Assembly (NCBI RefSeq): GCF_007990445.1
Contig: NZ_AP019841.1
Coordinates: 1,798,001-1,862,000 of the forward strand
Length of the DNA stretch: 64,000 nt
Direction of reading: 5' to 3'
Source of the DNA: Leptotrichia wadei
Lineage (GTDB): Bacteria; Fusobacteriota; Fusobacteriia; Fusobacteriales; Leptotrichiaceae
Shown here: one piece after another, positions 18,217 to 25,521 of the stretch
Numbering within the stretch: position 1 is the stretch's first letter
How the letters are laid out: each line of letters opens with the position of its first letter
Position numbers and translations under genes: made by a program
The notes under the pieces: model-generated
What the model was told of the DNA's origin: nothing
Seen by the model: only the letters and a program-made list of their open reading frames with translations
Database searches by the model: none

Positions 18217-18921
18217 TTATTGAACATACACTCCAAAATCTTTATTGTCAACTAAAATCTCAATATTTGGAACATCTTTATATTTCGGATAAATTTCCGT
18301 CAAAAACCAAGCTACAAGCTCTTCATCTCTTTCAATTTCCGTACCATTATTTACAAATACACTTACAACTAGCTCCTTAAAATTTTTCATTCCTTGCTCA
18401 ATATCGCTTAAAATCTGTTCTTTCGTCTGTCCTTTTGTACAAATCATTAATAAGCACATTTGATATTCGCTTTTTAATTTTTCCAAAACTCTTTCATTTA
18501 AAATAAAATTTTTCTTCAAAACCTTAGCTCTATAATTATTGTCAAAAGTTTCCAATCCGAATGCAAATCTTACTTCTTGTTCAGAAAAATATTCTCTAAT
18601 TTCATTCAATCTATTTAAGTACCCAAAATATGCTTCAAAATAAAGTATTTTTATATTTTTCCTATTACAAATTTCTCTTATTTTCTCCAATGTCGCACCA
18701 TTTAGCTCAAACACCGACCCAGAGTTTATAACTTCAAGAACTCCATATTCCCCAGTAACTCTACTCAAAGCCTCAAAATTTACTTTTTTCATCTCTTCTT
18801 CGTCATTCGTATTATCCAAAATGTAATTACAAAAAGCACACTTTCCATAAGCACAGCTAAACCCTTTTAATAATACGATTTCACGAGGATTTTTCTCTTT
18901 TATTACACTATATCTTTCCAT
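18217..18921 (-). CDS. Radical SAM protein, candidate queuosine-salvage enzyme (QueL-like)
   Basis: A compact 234-residue radical SAM enzyme. The cluster cysteines are C23, C28 and C31, a CX4CX2C spacing instead of the classical CX3CX2C. Beyond that a partial TIM barrel is visible (VINSGSVFELNG, FGLETFDNNYR). It lies 53 bases after a YhhQ-family queuosine-precursor transporter under the same probable riboswitch. A radical SAM queuine lyase that regenerates preQ1 from queuine is known from gut clostridia; assigning this gene to that group is inference from context and small size. Other radical SAM functions remain possible. Confidence 0.6.
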   Translation of the reverse strand: MERYSVIKEKNPREIVLLKGFSCAYGKCAFCNYILDNTNDEEEMKKVNFEALSRVTGEYGVLEVINSGSVFELNGATLEKIREICNRKNIKILYFEAYFGYLNRLNEIREYFSEQEVRFAFGLETFDNNYRAKVLKKNFILNERVLEKLKSEYQMCLLMICTKGQTKEQILSDIEQGMKNFKELVVSVFVNNGTEIERDEELVAWFLTEIYPKYKDVPNIEILVDNKDFGVYVQ

Positions 18922-18974
18922 GTTATATATACCTTTTTTATTTATTTTTAAAATAATTTACAACAAATTTAATA

Positions 18975-19697
18975 TTAATCACTTATTTTACCTTGTTTTT
19001 TCCATAAAGTCGCAATATACACAAAAGGTGTGTCAAGCAGTGAAATTACGATTTTTAATAAATATGTTGAAAATATGATTCCGATTACTGTTTTAAATGG
19101 ATAAACTCCTGTAAATGCCAAAAATGAAAATACAATATTATCTAAAATTTGACTTATCATTGTACTCGCATTGTTTCTAATCCAAATATCTCTATAAGAT
19201 GGTCTAAATTTTCTAATAAATTGATAAGACCAAATATCAAACGACTGAGAAACCGCAAATCCACACACACTTGAAATTGCAAGTCTTGGCATGAATCCAA
19301 ATACTGCTGATAAAGCACCTTGCATTGTATCATCAGGCGAAACTTTTACTTTTAGCACAATTTGCATTATAAATGTTGTGAATAACATTGCAGCAAAACC
19401 TAATGAAACCACTTTTCTAGAATAATGTTTCCCTTCGTTTTCTGTCAAAATATCCGACGCCAAATAAATTCCTCCATAAGCAATATTTCCCATTGTAATT
19501 CCATCAAAACCAAACAAAGTCATCATTTTCCCAACTTGAATGTTAGCTAGAACGATTGACAACGGTACAACCGATAGCAGTCCTCCTTTTCCCCAAAATC
19601 TGTAAGCCAGAGCAACTGCTGAAAAATTCAATATTAGATATCCTAGCCATAATAATTCATTTACTCCAAATTGCAGGTGATTTAAAAAATTAAGCAT
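18975..19697 (-). CDS. YhhQ-family queuosine precursor transporter
   Basis: A 240-residue membrane protein of the VUT/DUF165 family, known in E. coli to import preQ0 and preQ1. Six or so helices are seen with family motifs NIQVGKMMTLFGFD, the ASDILTENEGKHYSRK loop and RNNASTMISQILDN. AAGGAGG lies seven bases before the ATG. It has a long leader with promoter, probable preQ1-type aptamer and terminator, and is followed by a radical SAM gene. The pair fits import and salvage of a queuosine precursor. Confidence 0.85.
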   Translation of the reverse strand: MLNFLNHLQFGVNELLWLGYLILNFSAVALAYRFWGKGGLLSVVPLSIVLANIQVGKMMTLFGFDGITMGNIAYGGIYLASDILTENEGKHYSRKVVSLGFAAMLFTTFIMQIVLKVKVSPDDTMQGALSAVFGFMPRLAISSVCGFAVSQSFDIWSYQFIRKFRPSYRDIWIRNNASTMISQILDNIVFSFLAFTGVYPFKTVIGIIFSTYLLKIVISLLDTPFVYIATLWKKQGKISD

Positions 19698-19751
19698 TCA
19701 TTTCCTCCTTAAAAATTTTTATTTTTTATTTTTTTCTATAATTTAAGCAAT

Positions 19752-19796
19752 AAAAAAAACATACTATCCTTTTGAATAATATGTGTTTCCAAAAGG
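19752..19796 (-). terminator. Mutually exclusive terminator/antiterminator hairpins in the yhhQ leader
   Basis: Read on the minus strand, CCTTTTG (19796-19790) can pair with CAAAAGG (19774-19768). The stretch between and after them can instead form AAACACATA (19788-19780) with TATGTTT (19763-19757), directly followed by a run of T. The two helices cross and cannot coexist. The first arm of the antiterminator begins in the two C residues that end the proposed aptamer, a direct switching link. Confidence 0.6.
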
Positions 19797-19827
19797 TTTT
19801 TTTTATAGATGGAATATCCCAAACATC
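19795..19827 (-). promoter_or_regulatory. Candidate preQ1-I riboswitch aptamer upstream of yhhQ
   Basis: A 33-base segment on the minus strand has the layout of preQ1-I aptamers. Stem P1 is GATG/CATC. A T follows the first P1 strand and a C precedes the second, matching the U and C that contact preQ1. The 12-base loop contains GGG, and an A-rich tail (TAT then eight A) ends in CC, able to pair with the loop GG as the pseudoknot. P1 is short at four pairs and the tail is two to three bases longer than usual. Genes downstream fit preQ1 control. A covariance search is needed to confirm. Confidence 0.55.
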
Positions 19828-19876
19828 ATTATATTTTTTTTATTACAATCATTTATAGTTATTTTTACAGGCTTTT

Positions 19877-19905
19877 ATTATACAAGTATTTGTTAAAAAA
19901 TGCAA
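19877..19905 (-). promoter_or_regulatory. Promoter of the yhhQ/radical SAM operon
   Basis: Minus strand TTGCAT (19905-19900), 17-base spacer, TATAAT (19882-19877). Transcription would start near 19870, giving a leader of about 170 bases that contains the aptamer and terminator. Confidence 0.6.
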
Positions 19906-19945
19906 GGAAATAATAATTTTTTTATTCTTTTTTAATTTTTAAGTC

Positions 19946-20677
19946 CTAACTTTTATACAAATTTTCAATATATTCGTTCTTTTGTCCATTTTCATCATAA
20001 ACAAAAATAGGCATTTCAACGGAAAATCCCTTCTTAGCATCTTTTATTGCTTCCAATAAGCAAATTTTTGAGTTTTCATTCCATTTTGTATAGCAATTCT
20101 TCATTCTTTTCGGCTCTAAATTATATTTTTGTAAAAGCGCTAGAACTTCCACCAGCCGTTCGCTTCGGAACACAATTGAAAAACTGCCCATATTTTTTAA
20201 TAAATAGGAAGAAATCTTTATAATTTCCTCAAGTGATAAATTTATATTATGTCTTGCATTTGCCAGCTGCTCCAGGTCATTGATTTGTGAAATGTCGCCA
20301 GTAAATTCAAAATATGGCGGATTTGTAACTATTGTGTCAAATTCATCACGGCTAAAAATATTTTTATAATTTTTTATATCCTCATTTATTATTTTGACTT
20401 GATTCTCAAATTTATTATTTTCAACATTTCTTTCAGCAATTTCCGCCATTGTTTTTTGCAATTCAATACCTGTAATTTGTGCCTTTGAGCGTTGTGCCAA
20501 AAGTAAAGCGATAATTCCGCATCCAGTTCCAATATCAAGAATTTTTTTTGTCTTCCTATTAATTTTTACAAAATCAGAAAGTAAAACTGAATCAAGCGTG
20601 AAGTTTTGAAAATCATTTCGCTGAATTATTTTCATATTTTTTATTGGAGTAATTGTTTCTTCTCCAGTTTTTTTCAT
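19946..20677 (-). CDS. trmN6: tRNA1(Val) adenine-N6-methyltransferase-like protein (TrmN6/YfiC family)
   Basis: SAM-dependent methyltransferase of 243 residues. Motif I is LDIGTGCGIIALLLAQR and the amino-methyltransferase motif is VTNPPYFE, typical of enzymes modifying exocyclic nitrogen in nucleic acids. YfiC in E. coli methylates A37 of tRNA1-Val. An AAAGGAG site lies nine bases before the ATG at 20677. It follows yebC after a terminator, and precedes the yhhQ promoter region. The exact tRNA target is inferred from family only. Confidence 0.8.
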   Translation of the reverse strand: MKKTGEETITPIKNMKIIQRNDFQNFTLDSVLLSDFVKINRKTKKILDIGTGCGIIALLLAQRSKAQITGIELQKTMAEIAERNVENNKFENQVKIINEDIKNYKNIFSRDEFDTIVTNPPYFEFTGDISQINDLEQLANARHNINLSLEEIIKISSYLLKNMGSFSIVFRSERLVEVLALLQKYNLEPKRMKNCYTKWNENSKICLLEAIKDAKKGFSVEMPIFVYDENGQKNEYIENLYKS

Positions 20678-20713
20678 AAAATATGGCTCCTTTTTTTAAA
20701 ATAAAAAAATAAA

Positions 20714-20732
20714 TGCGGAAATTAATTCCGCA
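20714..20732 (-). terminator. Terminator after yebC
   Basis: Stem TGCGGAA-(5)-TTCCGCA followed on the minus strand by ATTTATTTTTTT, 14 bases past the yebC stop and before trmN6. Confidence 0.8.
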
Positions 20733-20745
20733 ATATCTGTATTTT

Positions 20746-21465
20746 TTATAATTCTCCAGCATAATTGTGGTGAACTTTTTGAACATCGTCATCATTTTCC
20801 AAAACATCAATTAATTTTCTTAATTTTTGTAAATCATTTTCTTCAAGAGTTTCAACTTCAATTGATGGTAAATATTGAATATCTGCTTCTAATAATTTGT
20901 ATCCTGCATTTCTTAAGGCATCTGCCACAGCATCAAAGTTTGCTGTTTCAGTTGTAATATAAAAACTGTCTTCCAAAGTTTCCATATCTTCCATTCCAGC
21001 CTCAAGTGCCACTTCCATCAATGCTTCTTCATCAATGTCATCTGTTTTTTCAATAATAATTTCACCTTTTCTTCCAAACATATATGAAACTGATCCAGAA
21101 ACTCCAAGATTTCCACCATTTCTATCAAAAGCCATTTTTACAGATGAAGCAGTTCTATTTTTGTTATCAGTAAGAGCTTCTACAATAATAGCAACTCCAG
21201 CAGGTCCATAACCTTCATAATTCAATGTTTCAAAAGCTGTTGAACCATCAGTTCCTGCTCCCTTCTTAATTGCTCTGTTGATGTTATCATTAGGCATATT
21301 AATCGCCTTTGCTTTTTCAATTGCGTGTTTTAGTGCAACGTTAAATTCAGGATTTTCTCCTCCTCTTGCTGCAACTGTTATAAGTCTAACAAGTTTTGTA
21401 AATGATGCGGCTCTTTTTTTATCCTGTGCTTCCTTACGCCCAGCTATTGTACCATGTCTTCCCAT
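20746..21465 (-). CDS. yebC: YebC/PmpR-family protein
   Basis: A 239-residue cytoplasmic protein with the invariant start MGRHGTIAGRKEAQDKKRA (here GRHGTIAGRK instead of the usual AGHSKWANIKHRK), then GGENPEFNVALKHAIEKAKA and MPNDNINRAIKKG. YebC proteins were long annotated as transcription regulators. Recent work assigns several of them to relieving ribosome stalling at proline stretches, a role not visible from sequence. Three alpha/beta domains are of normal length. A single-gene unit with its own terminator. Confidence 0.93.
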   Translation of the reverse strand: MGRHGTIAGRKEAQDKKRAASFTKLVRLITVAARGGENPEFNVALKHAIEKAKAINMPNDNINRAIKKGAGTDGSTAFETLNYEGYGPAGVAIIVEALTDNKNRTASSVKMAFDRNGGNLGVSGSVSYMFGRKGEIIIEKTDDIDEEALMEVALEAGMEDMETLEDSFYITTETANFDAVADALRNAGYKLLEADIQYLPSIEVETLEENDLQKLRKLIDVLENDDDVQKVHHNYAGEL

Positions 21466-21569
21466 TTTTTCCTCCTAAATTGATTATATAAAATTATATC
21501 ATAAAAAAAAAGTCTAATCAATGGGAAAATTAAAGGATTTTTTGATTTTAAAAAATTTTATATTTATCC

Positions 21570-21597
21570 TTGACATTTTTCAAAAAAGTGATATTAT
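21570..21597 (+). promoter_or_regulatory. Promoter of the class I aldolase gene
   Basis: TTGACA (21570-21575), 16-base spacer, TATTAT (21592-21597). It lies about 65 bases before the ATG at 21663 and supports that start over the upstream TTG. Confidence 0.75.
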
Positions 21598-21662
21598 AAA
21601 TATAGAAACAAGAAACTTTGAAAACCAAATTGTTTTGTTTTAAAATTAGGAGGAAGATTATA

Positions 21663-22547
21663 ATGAAAGAAAGATTAGAAAGAATGAGAAACGGAAAAGG
21701 ATTTATTGCAGCATTGGATCAAAGTGGTGGAAGTACTCCGAAAGCCTTGAAATTGTATGGAATTGATGAAAGTGAATACTCTAATGATACAGAAATGTTT
21801 GATTTAATTCATAAAATGAGAACTAGAATTATAAAAAGTCCTGCTTTTAGTGATAAGGAAATTGTAGGAGCTATTTTATTTGAACAAACTATGGATAGAA
21901 AAATTGATGATAAATATACAGCTGACTTTTTGTGGGAAGAAAAAGGAGTTTTACCTTTCTTAAAAGTTGATAAAGGACTAGAAGAATTGGAAGATGGAGT
22001 TCAAGTTATGAAACCTATTCCTGGGTTGGATGATCTTTTGAGCCGAGCAAACGAAAGACATATTTTTGGAACAAAAATGCGTTCTGTTATTAAAAAAGCA
22101 TCTCAAACAGGAATTGCAAAAGTTGTAGATCAACAATTTGAAGTTGCAGATAAAATTATTGCAGCTGGACTTGTTCCAATTATTGAACCAGAAGTAGATA
22201 TTCACAATGTTGATAAAGCAGAATGTGAAACTATTTTGAAAAATGAAATTAAAAAACATCTTGATAAATTGCCTGAAACTTCAAATGTTATGTTAAAAGT
22301 TACACTTCCAACAGTTGAAAACTTTTATGAAGATTTGACAAAACATCCAAGAGTTGTAAGAGTTGTCGCATTATCAGGAGGTTACCCAAGAAAAGAAGCA
22401 AACGAAATTCTTGCTAAAAATAAAGGAGTTATCGCAAGTTTCTCAAGAGCATTAACTGAAGGATTGTCAGCACAACAAAGTGATGATGAATTTAACAAAG
22501 ATTTGGCTGAAGCTATTAAAGAAATTTATGAAGCTTCTGTAAAATAA
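21663..22547 (+). CDS. fda: Fructose-bisphosphate aldolase class I
   Basis: Schiff-base aldolase splitting fructose 1,6-bisphosphate into two triose phosphates in glycolysis. The 295 residues match the compact staphylococcal-type class I enzyme. [17 protein letters not shown] marks the N-terminus, [13 protein letters not shown] and [10 protein letters not shown] follow, and the Schiff-base lysine is expected in VMLKVTLP. The ATG at 21663 is preceded by AGGAGGAAG; a TTG at 21618 has no such site. A consensus promoter and a strong terminator frame it as a single-gene unit. Confidence 0.94.
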   Translation: MKERLERMRNGKGFIAALDQSGGSTPKALKLYGIDESEYSNDTEMFDLIHKMRTRIIKSPAFSDKEIVGAILFEQTMDRKIDDKYTADFLWEEKGVLPFLKVDKGLEELEDGVQVMKPIPGLDDLLSRANERHIFGTKMRSVIKKASQTGIAKVVDQQFEVADKIIAAGLVPIIEPEVDIHNVDKAECETILKNEIKKHLDKLPETSNVMLKVTLPTVENFYEDLTKHPRVVRVVALSGGYPRKEANEILAKNKGVIASFSRALTEGLSAQQSDDEFNKDLAEAIKEIYEASVK

Positions 22548-22623
22548 TTCTGCATAAAATCAAATGCTGGAAATGTGATAAATAACTATCATTTTGCAAA
22601 GGATTAAAAATTATCAAAAAAAA

Positions 22624-22658
22624 ACTAGCTCGTTTTAAAATAATGAGCCAGTTTTTTT
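22624..22658 (+). terminator. Terminator after fda
   Basis: Stem ACTAGCTC (22624-22631) with GAGCCAGT (22645-22652), one mismatch, followed by a run of seven T. Confidence 0.85.
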
Positions 22659-22745
22659 AGTTGAAAGATAAAAATTGATACACAAGAATAATTCAATATT
22701 TCATTTAACATTATTTAGCAAGGAAAAAATTTTTTATTAATTTTT

Positions 22746-23282
22746 TTATATTTTAATCAAAATTTCCCTCATTTTTCCAAATTCACTCCAATTTTTTTCA
22801 TTCACAAATTTCTTCCAACTCTCAAAATCATTTTTTCTCATATATTCTCTCAAAGTGGAAGCATTTATTTTTATGTCATCTCTAGAAATTACAATAAAAT
22901 TTACAGATTTTTTTATTTTCTCACTAAACCAGCTCTTGCATTTAGATTCTTCTCCATAAACAATACAATCGACTTTTCCCAAAATTTTTTCTGCTTCACA
23001 AAATAAATAATCCCCCCATTTTGTAACATTTCCAGCACCCAAATCAGCGAGTGGAGAAATTACTAATTTATTTTCCATGATTTCGTTTTTATAAATTTTT
23101 TTTATCAATTTTTCTCTTAGTTCATAGGAAAAAGGATTTTCAATTGTTCCAGATTTATCACTAGAACCGATAAATACCAAAACTTTGTCACATATCTCAA
23201 GAGCTTTATTTATAATGTATTCATGTCCTTTATGAAATGTCTGGAATCTTCCCAGAACTAAACCTGTCTTATATTTTTTCAT
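22746..23282 (-). CDS. Nicotinamide/nicotinate mononucleotide adenylyltransferase (NadM-like)
   Basis: HIGH-type nucleotidyltransferase of 178 residues. The start LVLGRFQTFHKGHEYII holds the nucleotide-binding HxGH motif. FIGSSDKSGTIENPFSYELR and KINASTLREYM are the NadM-type substrate and phosphate motifs. It probably adenylates NaMN or NMN to the dinucleotide. It is the third gene after nadE and pncB on the same strand, which completes a nicotinate salvage route: PncB, this enzyme, then NadE. The preference for NaMN or NMN cannot be read from sequence. Confidence 0.82.
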   Translation of the reverse strand: MKKYKTGLVLGRFQTFHKGHEYIINKALEICDKVLVFIGSSDKSGTIENPFSYELREKLIKKIYKNEIMENKLVISPLADLGAGNVTKWGDYLFCEAEKILGKVDCIVYGEESKCKSWFSEKIKKSVNFIVISRDDIKINASTLREYMRKNDFESWKKFVNEKNWSEFGKMREILIKI

Positions 23283-23343
23283 TAAAGTTTCTCCGTTTTT
23301 TTATAAATTAAATATAAAATTTCAAAATTTTTTTATATTTTTA

Positions 23344-23362
23344 CAAGAAGTCAAGATTTCTT
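23344..23362. repeat. Weak copy of the dispersed hairpin repeat
   Basis: CAAGAA-GTCAAGA-TTTCTTA with the left flank TATTTTTA resembles the centre of the repeat at 17421-17440. The terminal inverted repeats are not recognisable. It lies between pncB and the adenylyltransferase gene. Confidence 0.35.
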
Positions 23363-23398
23363 ACTGCTATAATCGCTTATTTACAGATTTAAACTTTT

Positions 23399-24595
23399 TT
23401 AATATTCTTTTTCCCGCTCCAGCCTAAATTTTACCGATGCCTTCAAATATTTCAAATATTTTTCATCATCACACATAACTTTTCCTTCCACATCACTTAA
23501 TTTGGCAACTGGTCTACCATTTACATACTGAAGTTTGATTACAATATTTAATGGTTTTTCTTTTGTGTCATTAGTTACAAATGTCCCAATTCCAAAAGAA
23601 AGTTTAACTTTGTCTTTAAATGTATTGTAAATTTTTTCTGCTTCGTCAAAATTTAGCGAATCGCTGAATAAAAGCATCTTTGTTTTTGGATCTATTCCAT
23701 ATTTTTCGTAGTGATTCAATATTTTTTCAGCCCAGATATATGGATCACCTGAATCATGCCGCACTCCTGTGTAGTTATTTACCATACTTCTGTCAAAATC
23801 TCTTAAAAATAAGTCTGTCGTTATTGTGTCGGTAAGTGCTGTCCCGTTATCTCCCTTGTATTCGTCATACCAGTCTTTTAATGCGTAATGATTTGTGTAA
23901 GATAGCGGTATTGAGTCGATTCCTTGGTACATTTGGACATACTCGTGTGCATAAGTTCCGATTGGCACTAAATTGTATTTCATTGCCAAAAATACATTGG
24001 AAGTTCCTACCATATTTTGAGTTTCGCTGGATAATTTTTTCACTACTTCTTCCTGCCATTCTCTTGAAAGCCGTCTTCTGCAGCCGAATTCAGCAAATTT
24101 AAAATTATATTTTTTATTTTTAAAATCCAAAATCTTTTTTTCTAATTTTTCTTTTGCAGAAACAAGCAATTCATCATAATTAAACTTCATTCTAAAATAC
24201 ACTTCGTTAATAATTTCAAGCAAGTAAATCTCAAACTGCATTGCACTAAAAAGTGGTCCAGAGACAATAACTCTAAGTTCTTCATTTTCAAGAACCGTAG
24301 TCACATAATCCTTAATCGGATGCCAAAGCCTTAAAAACTCGACATAGTCTGGCTTTATGAATCTTATCGAACGCAAGTAGTTTAATTCTTCATTTTTAAA
24401 CCGTAAACTGCACAAATGGTCAATTTGATCGTTTATTTCCGTAACCATTTCTTTTGTAAAGAAAATATTTGGAGTACGGCATTTAAAGTGATATTCTCCG
24501 ACTAAATCAGTATGTTTGTGAAAAATTACTTGATTCATATTAAATTTGTAAAGATCTGTATCAAGCAGTGATGTTATAATTGGTTTTAATTTCAT
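23399..24595 (-). CDS. pncB: Nicotinate phosphoribosyltransferase
   Basis: Makes nicotinate mononucleotide from nicotinic acid and PRPP, the entry step of NAD salvage. The 398 residues have the E. coli-type layout: SLLDTDLYKFNMNQVIFHKH at the start, EFGCRRRLSREWQ, the phosphorylatable histidine in GTYAHEYVQMYQ, RHDSGDPYIWAEK and LLFSDSLNFDEA. It begins one base after nadE ends, so the two are surely co-transcribed. Confidence 0.95.
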   Translation of the reverse strand: MKLKPIITSLLDTDLYKFNMNQVIFHKHTDLVGEYHFKCRTPNIFFTKEMVTEINDQIDHLCSLRFKNEELNYLRSIRFIKPDYVEFLRLWHPIKDYVTTVLENEELRVIVSGPLFSAMQFEIYLLEIINEVYFRMKFNYDELLVSAKEKLEKKILDFKNKKYNFKFAEFGCRRRLSREWQEEVVKKLSSETQNMVGTSNVFLAMKYNLVPIGTYAHEYVQMYQGIDSIPLSYTNHYALKDWYDEYKGDNGTALTDTITTDLFLRDFDRSMVNNYTGVRHDSGDPYIWAEKILNHYEKYGIDPKTKMLLFSDSLNFDEAEKIYNTFKDKVKLSFGIGTFVTNDTKEKPLNIVIKLQYVNGRPVAKLSDVEGKVMCDDEKYLKYLKASVKFRLEREKEY

Positions 24596-24596
24596 T

Positions 24597-25334
24597 TTAT
24601 TTTTCTCCTTTTTTATACGATGGCATAGGTAAAATTTTGTGTAAATTTATTTTGTGTAAATAGTCTATTTTTTCTTTTATTCTCAAATCCGAAATGTTTC
24701 CCGTTCTAATATATTCATCCAAAACTTCGTAGCTAAATCCCAATTTTTCCTCATCAGATTTCCCGCTCATTCCATCTTCAGGCACTTTTTTCAAAAACAT
24801 TTCAGGAAGTCCAAGTTCAGATCCAAGTTTTCGCACTTCGGTTTTTGTAAAATCAGAAATTGGAGAAAAATCCCCCGCAGCATCTCCAAATTTTGTTGAA
24901 TAACCCACAAAATCTTCCGACAAATTACAAGTATTAGCCACTCTCCCACCAACAATGGCAGAAATTCCATAAAGCACAGCCATCCGTATTCTGGCAGGCT
25001 GATTAGTCTTGTAGGCATCAAATTCATCAGGATTTACTCCCGTTTGCTGCGAAATTAATTCTTTTAAGTCATTTACAGGCTTCTCCACATTTATTTCATA
25101 ATGTTTTATTTTCAAAAACTCAACTAATTTTTTGGAATAATCAATATCATGCTGCATACCTTTTGGCATAAGAACTCCTATTACATTTTCTCGTCCCAGA
25201 GCTGCCACACAAAGTGCTGCCACAACCGAAGAATCCGTTCCACCAGAAATTCCTACAACTGCTTTACAGTTTTTTCCATTTTCTTCAAAATATTTTTTTA
25301 TCCATTCGATAACTTTTTCTTTTTCATTTTTCAT
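24597..25334 (-). CDS. nadE: NH3-dependent NAD+ synthetase
   Basis: Amidates deamido-NAD to NAD. The PP-loop VVGISGGTDSSVVAALC and the later NTCNLSEDFVGYSTKFGD and DFSPISDFTKTEVRKLG are the expected ATP and substrate motifs. At 245 residues it is the short ammonia-using form without a glutaminase domain. It is first in the nadE-pncB-adenylyltransferase operon and divergent from polC. Confidence 0.95.
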   Translation of the reverse strand: MKNEKEKVIEWIKKYFEENGKNCKAVVGISGGTDSSVVAALCVAALGRENVIGVLMPKGMQHDIDYSKKLVEFLKIKHYEINVEKPVNDLKELISQQTGVNPDEFDAYKTNQPARIRMAVLYGISAIVGGRVANTCNLSEDFVGYSTKFGDAAGDFSPISDFTKTEVRKLGSELGLPEMFLKKVPEDGMSGKSDEEKLGFSYEVLDEYIRTGNISDLRIKEKIDYLHKINLHKILPMPSYKKGEK

Positions 25335-25402
25335 AAAATCACCTCTTTACCTTAATTATACCTGGAAGTTTTGCGAATGGCAAGGTTTTCAAGAAAATTA
25401 TA

Positions 25403-25431
25403 TTGCTAAAACTTTGTAAAAATTATATAAT
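25403..25431 (+). promoter_or_regulatory. Promoter of polC
   Basis: TTGCTA (25403-25408), 17-base spacer, TATAAT (25426-25431), about 90 bases before the polC ATG. A GGGGG-rich ribosome site follows at about 25505. Confidence 0.65.
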
Positions 25432-25521
25432 AAATTTGTTTTATAACTAAATTTAAGAATAAATATTAAATTATGATTATTTGATATAAAAAATAAAAAA
25501 AGTAAGGGGGATAAATAAAAA

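Noticed and set aside
21618-21662. Upstream TTG start for the class I aldolase
   Set aside because: It has no ribosome site; AGGAGG and the family N-terminus fit the ATG at 21663.
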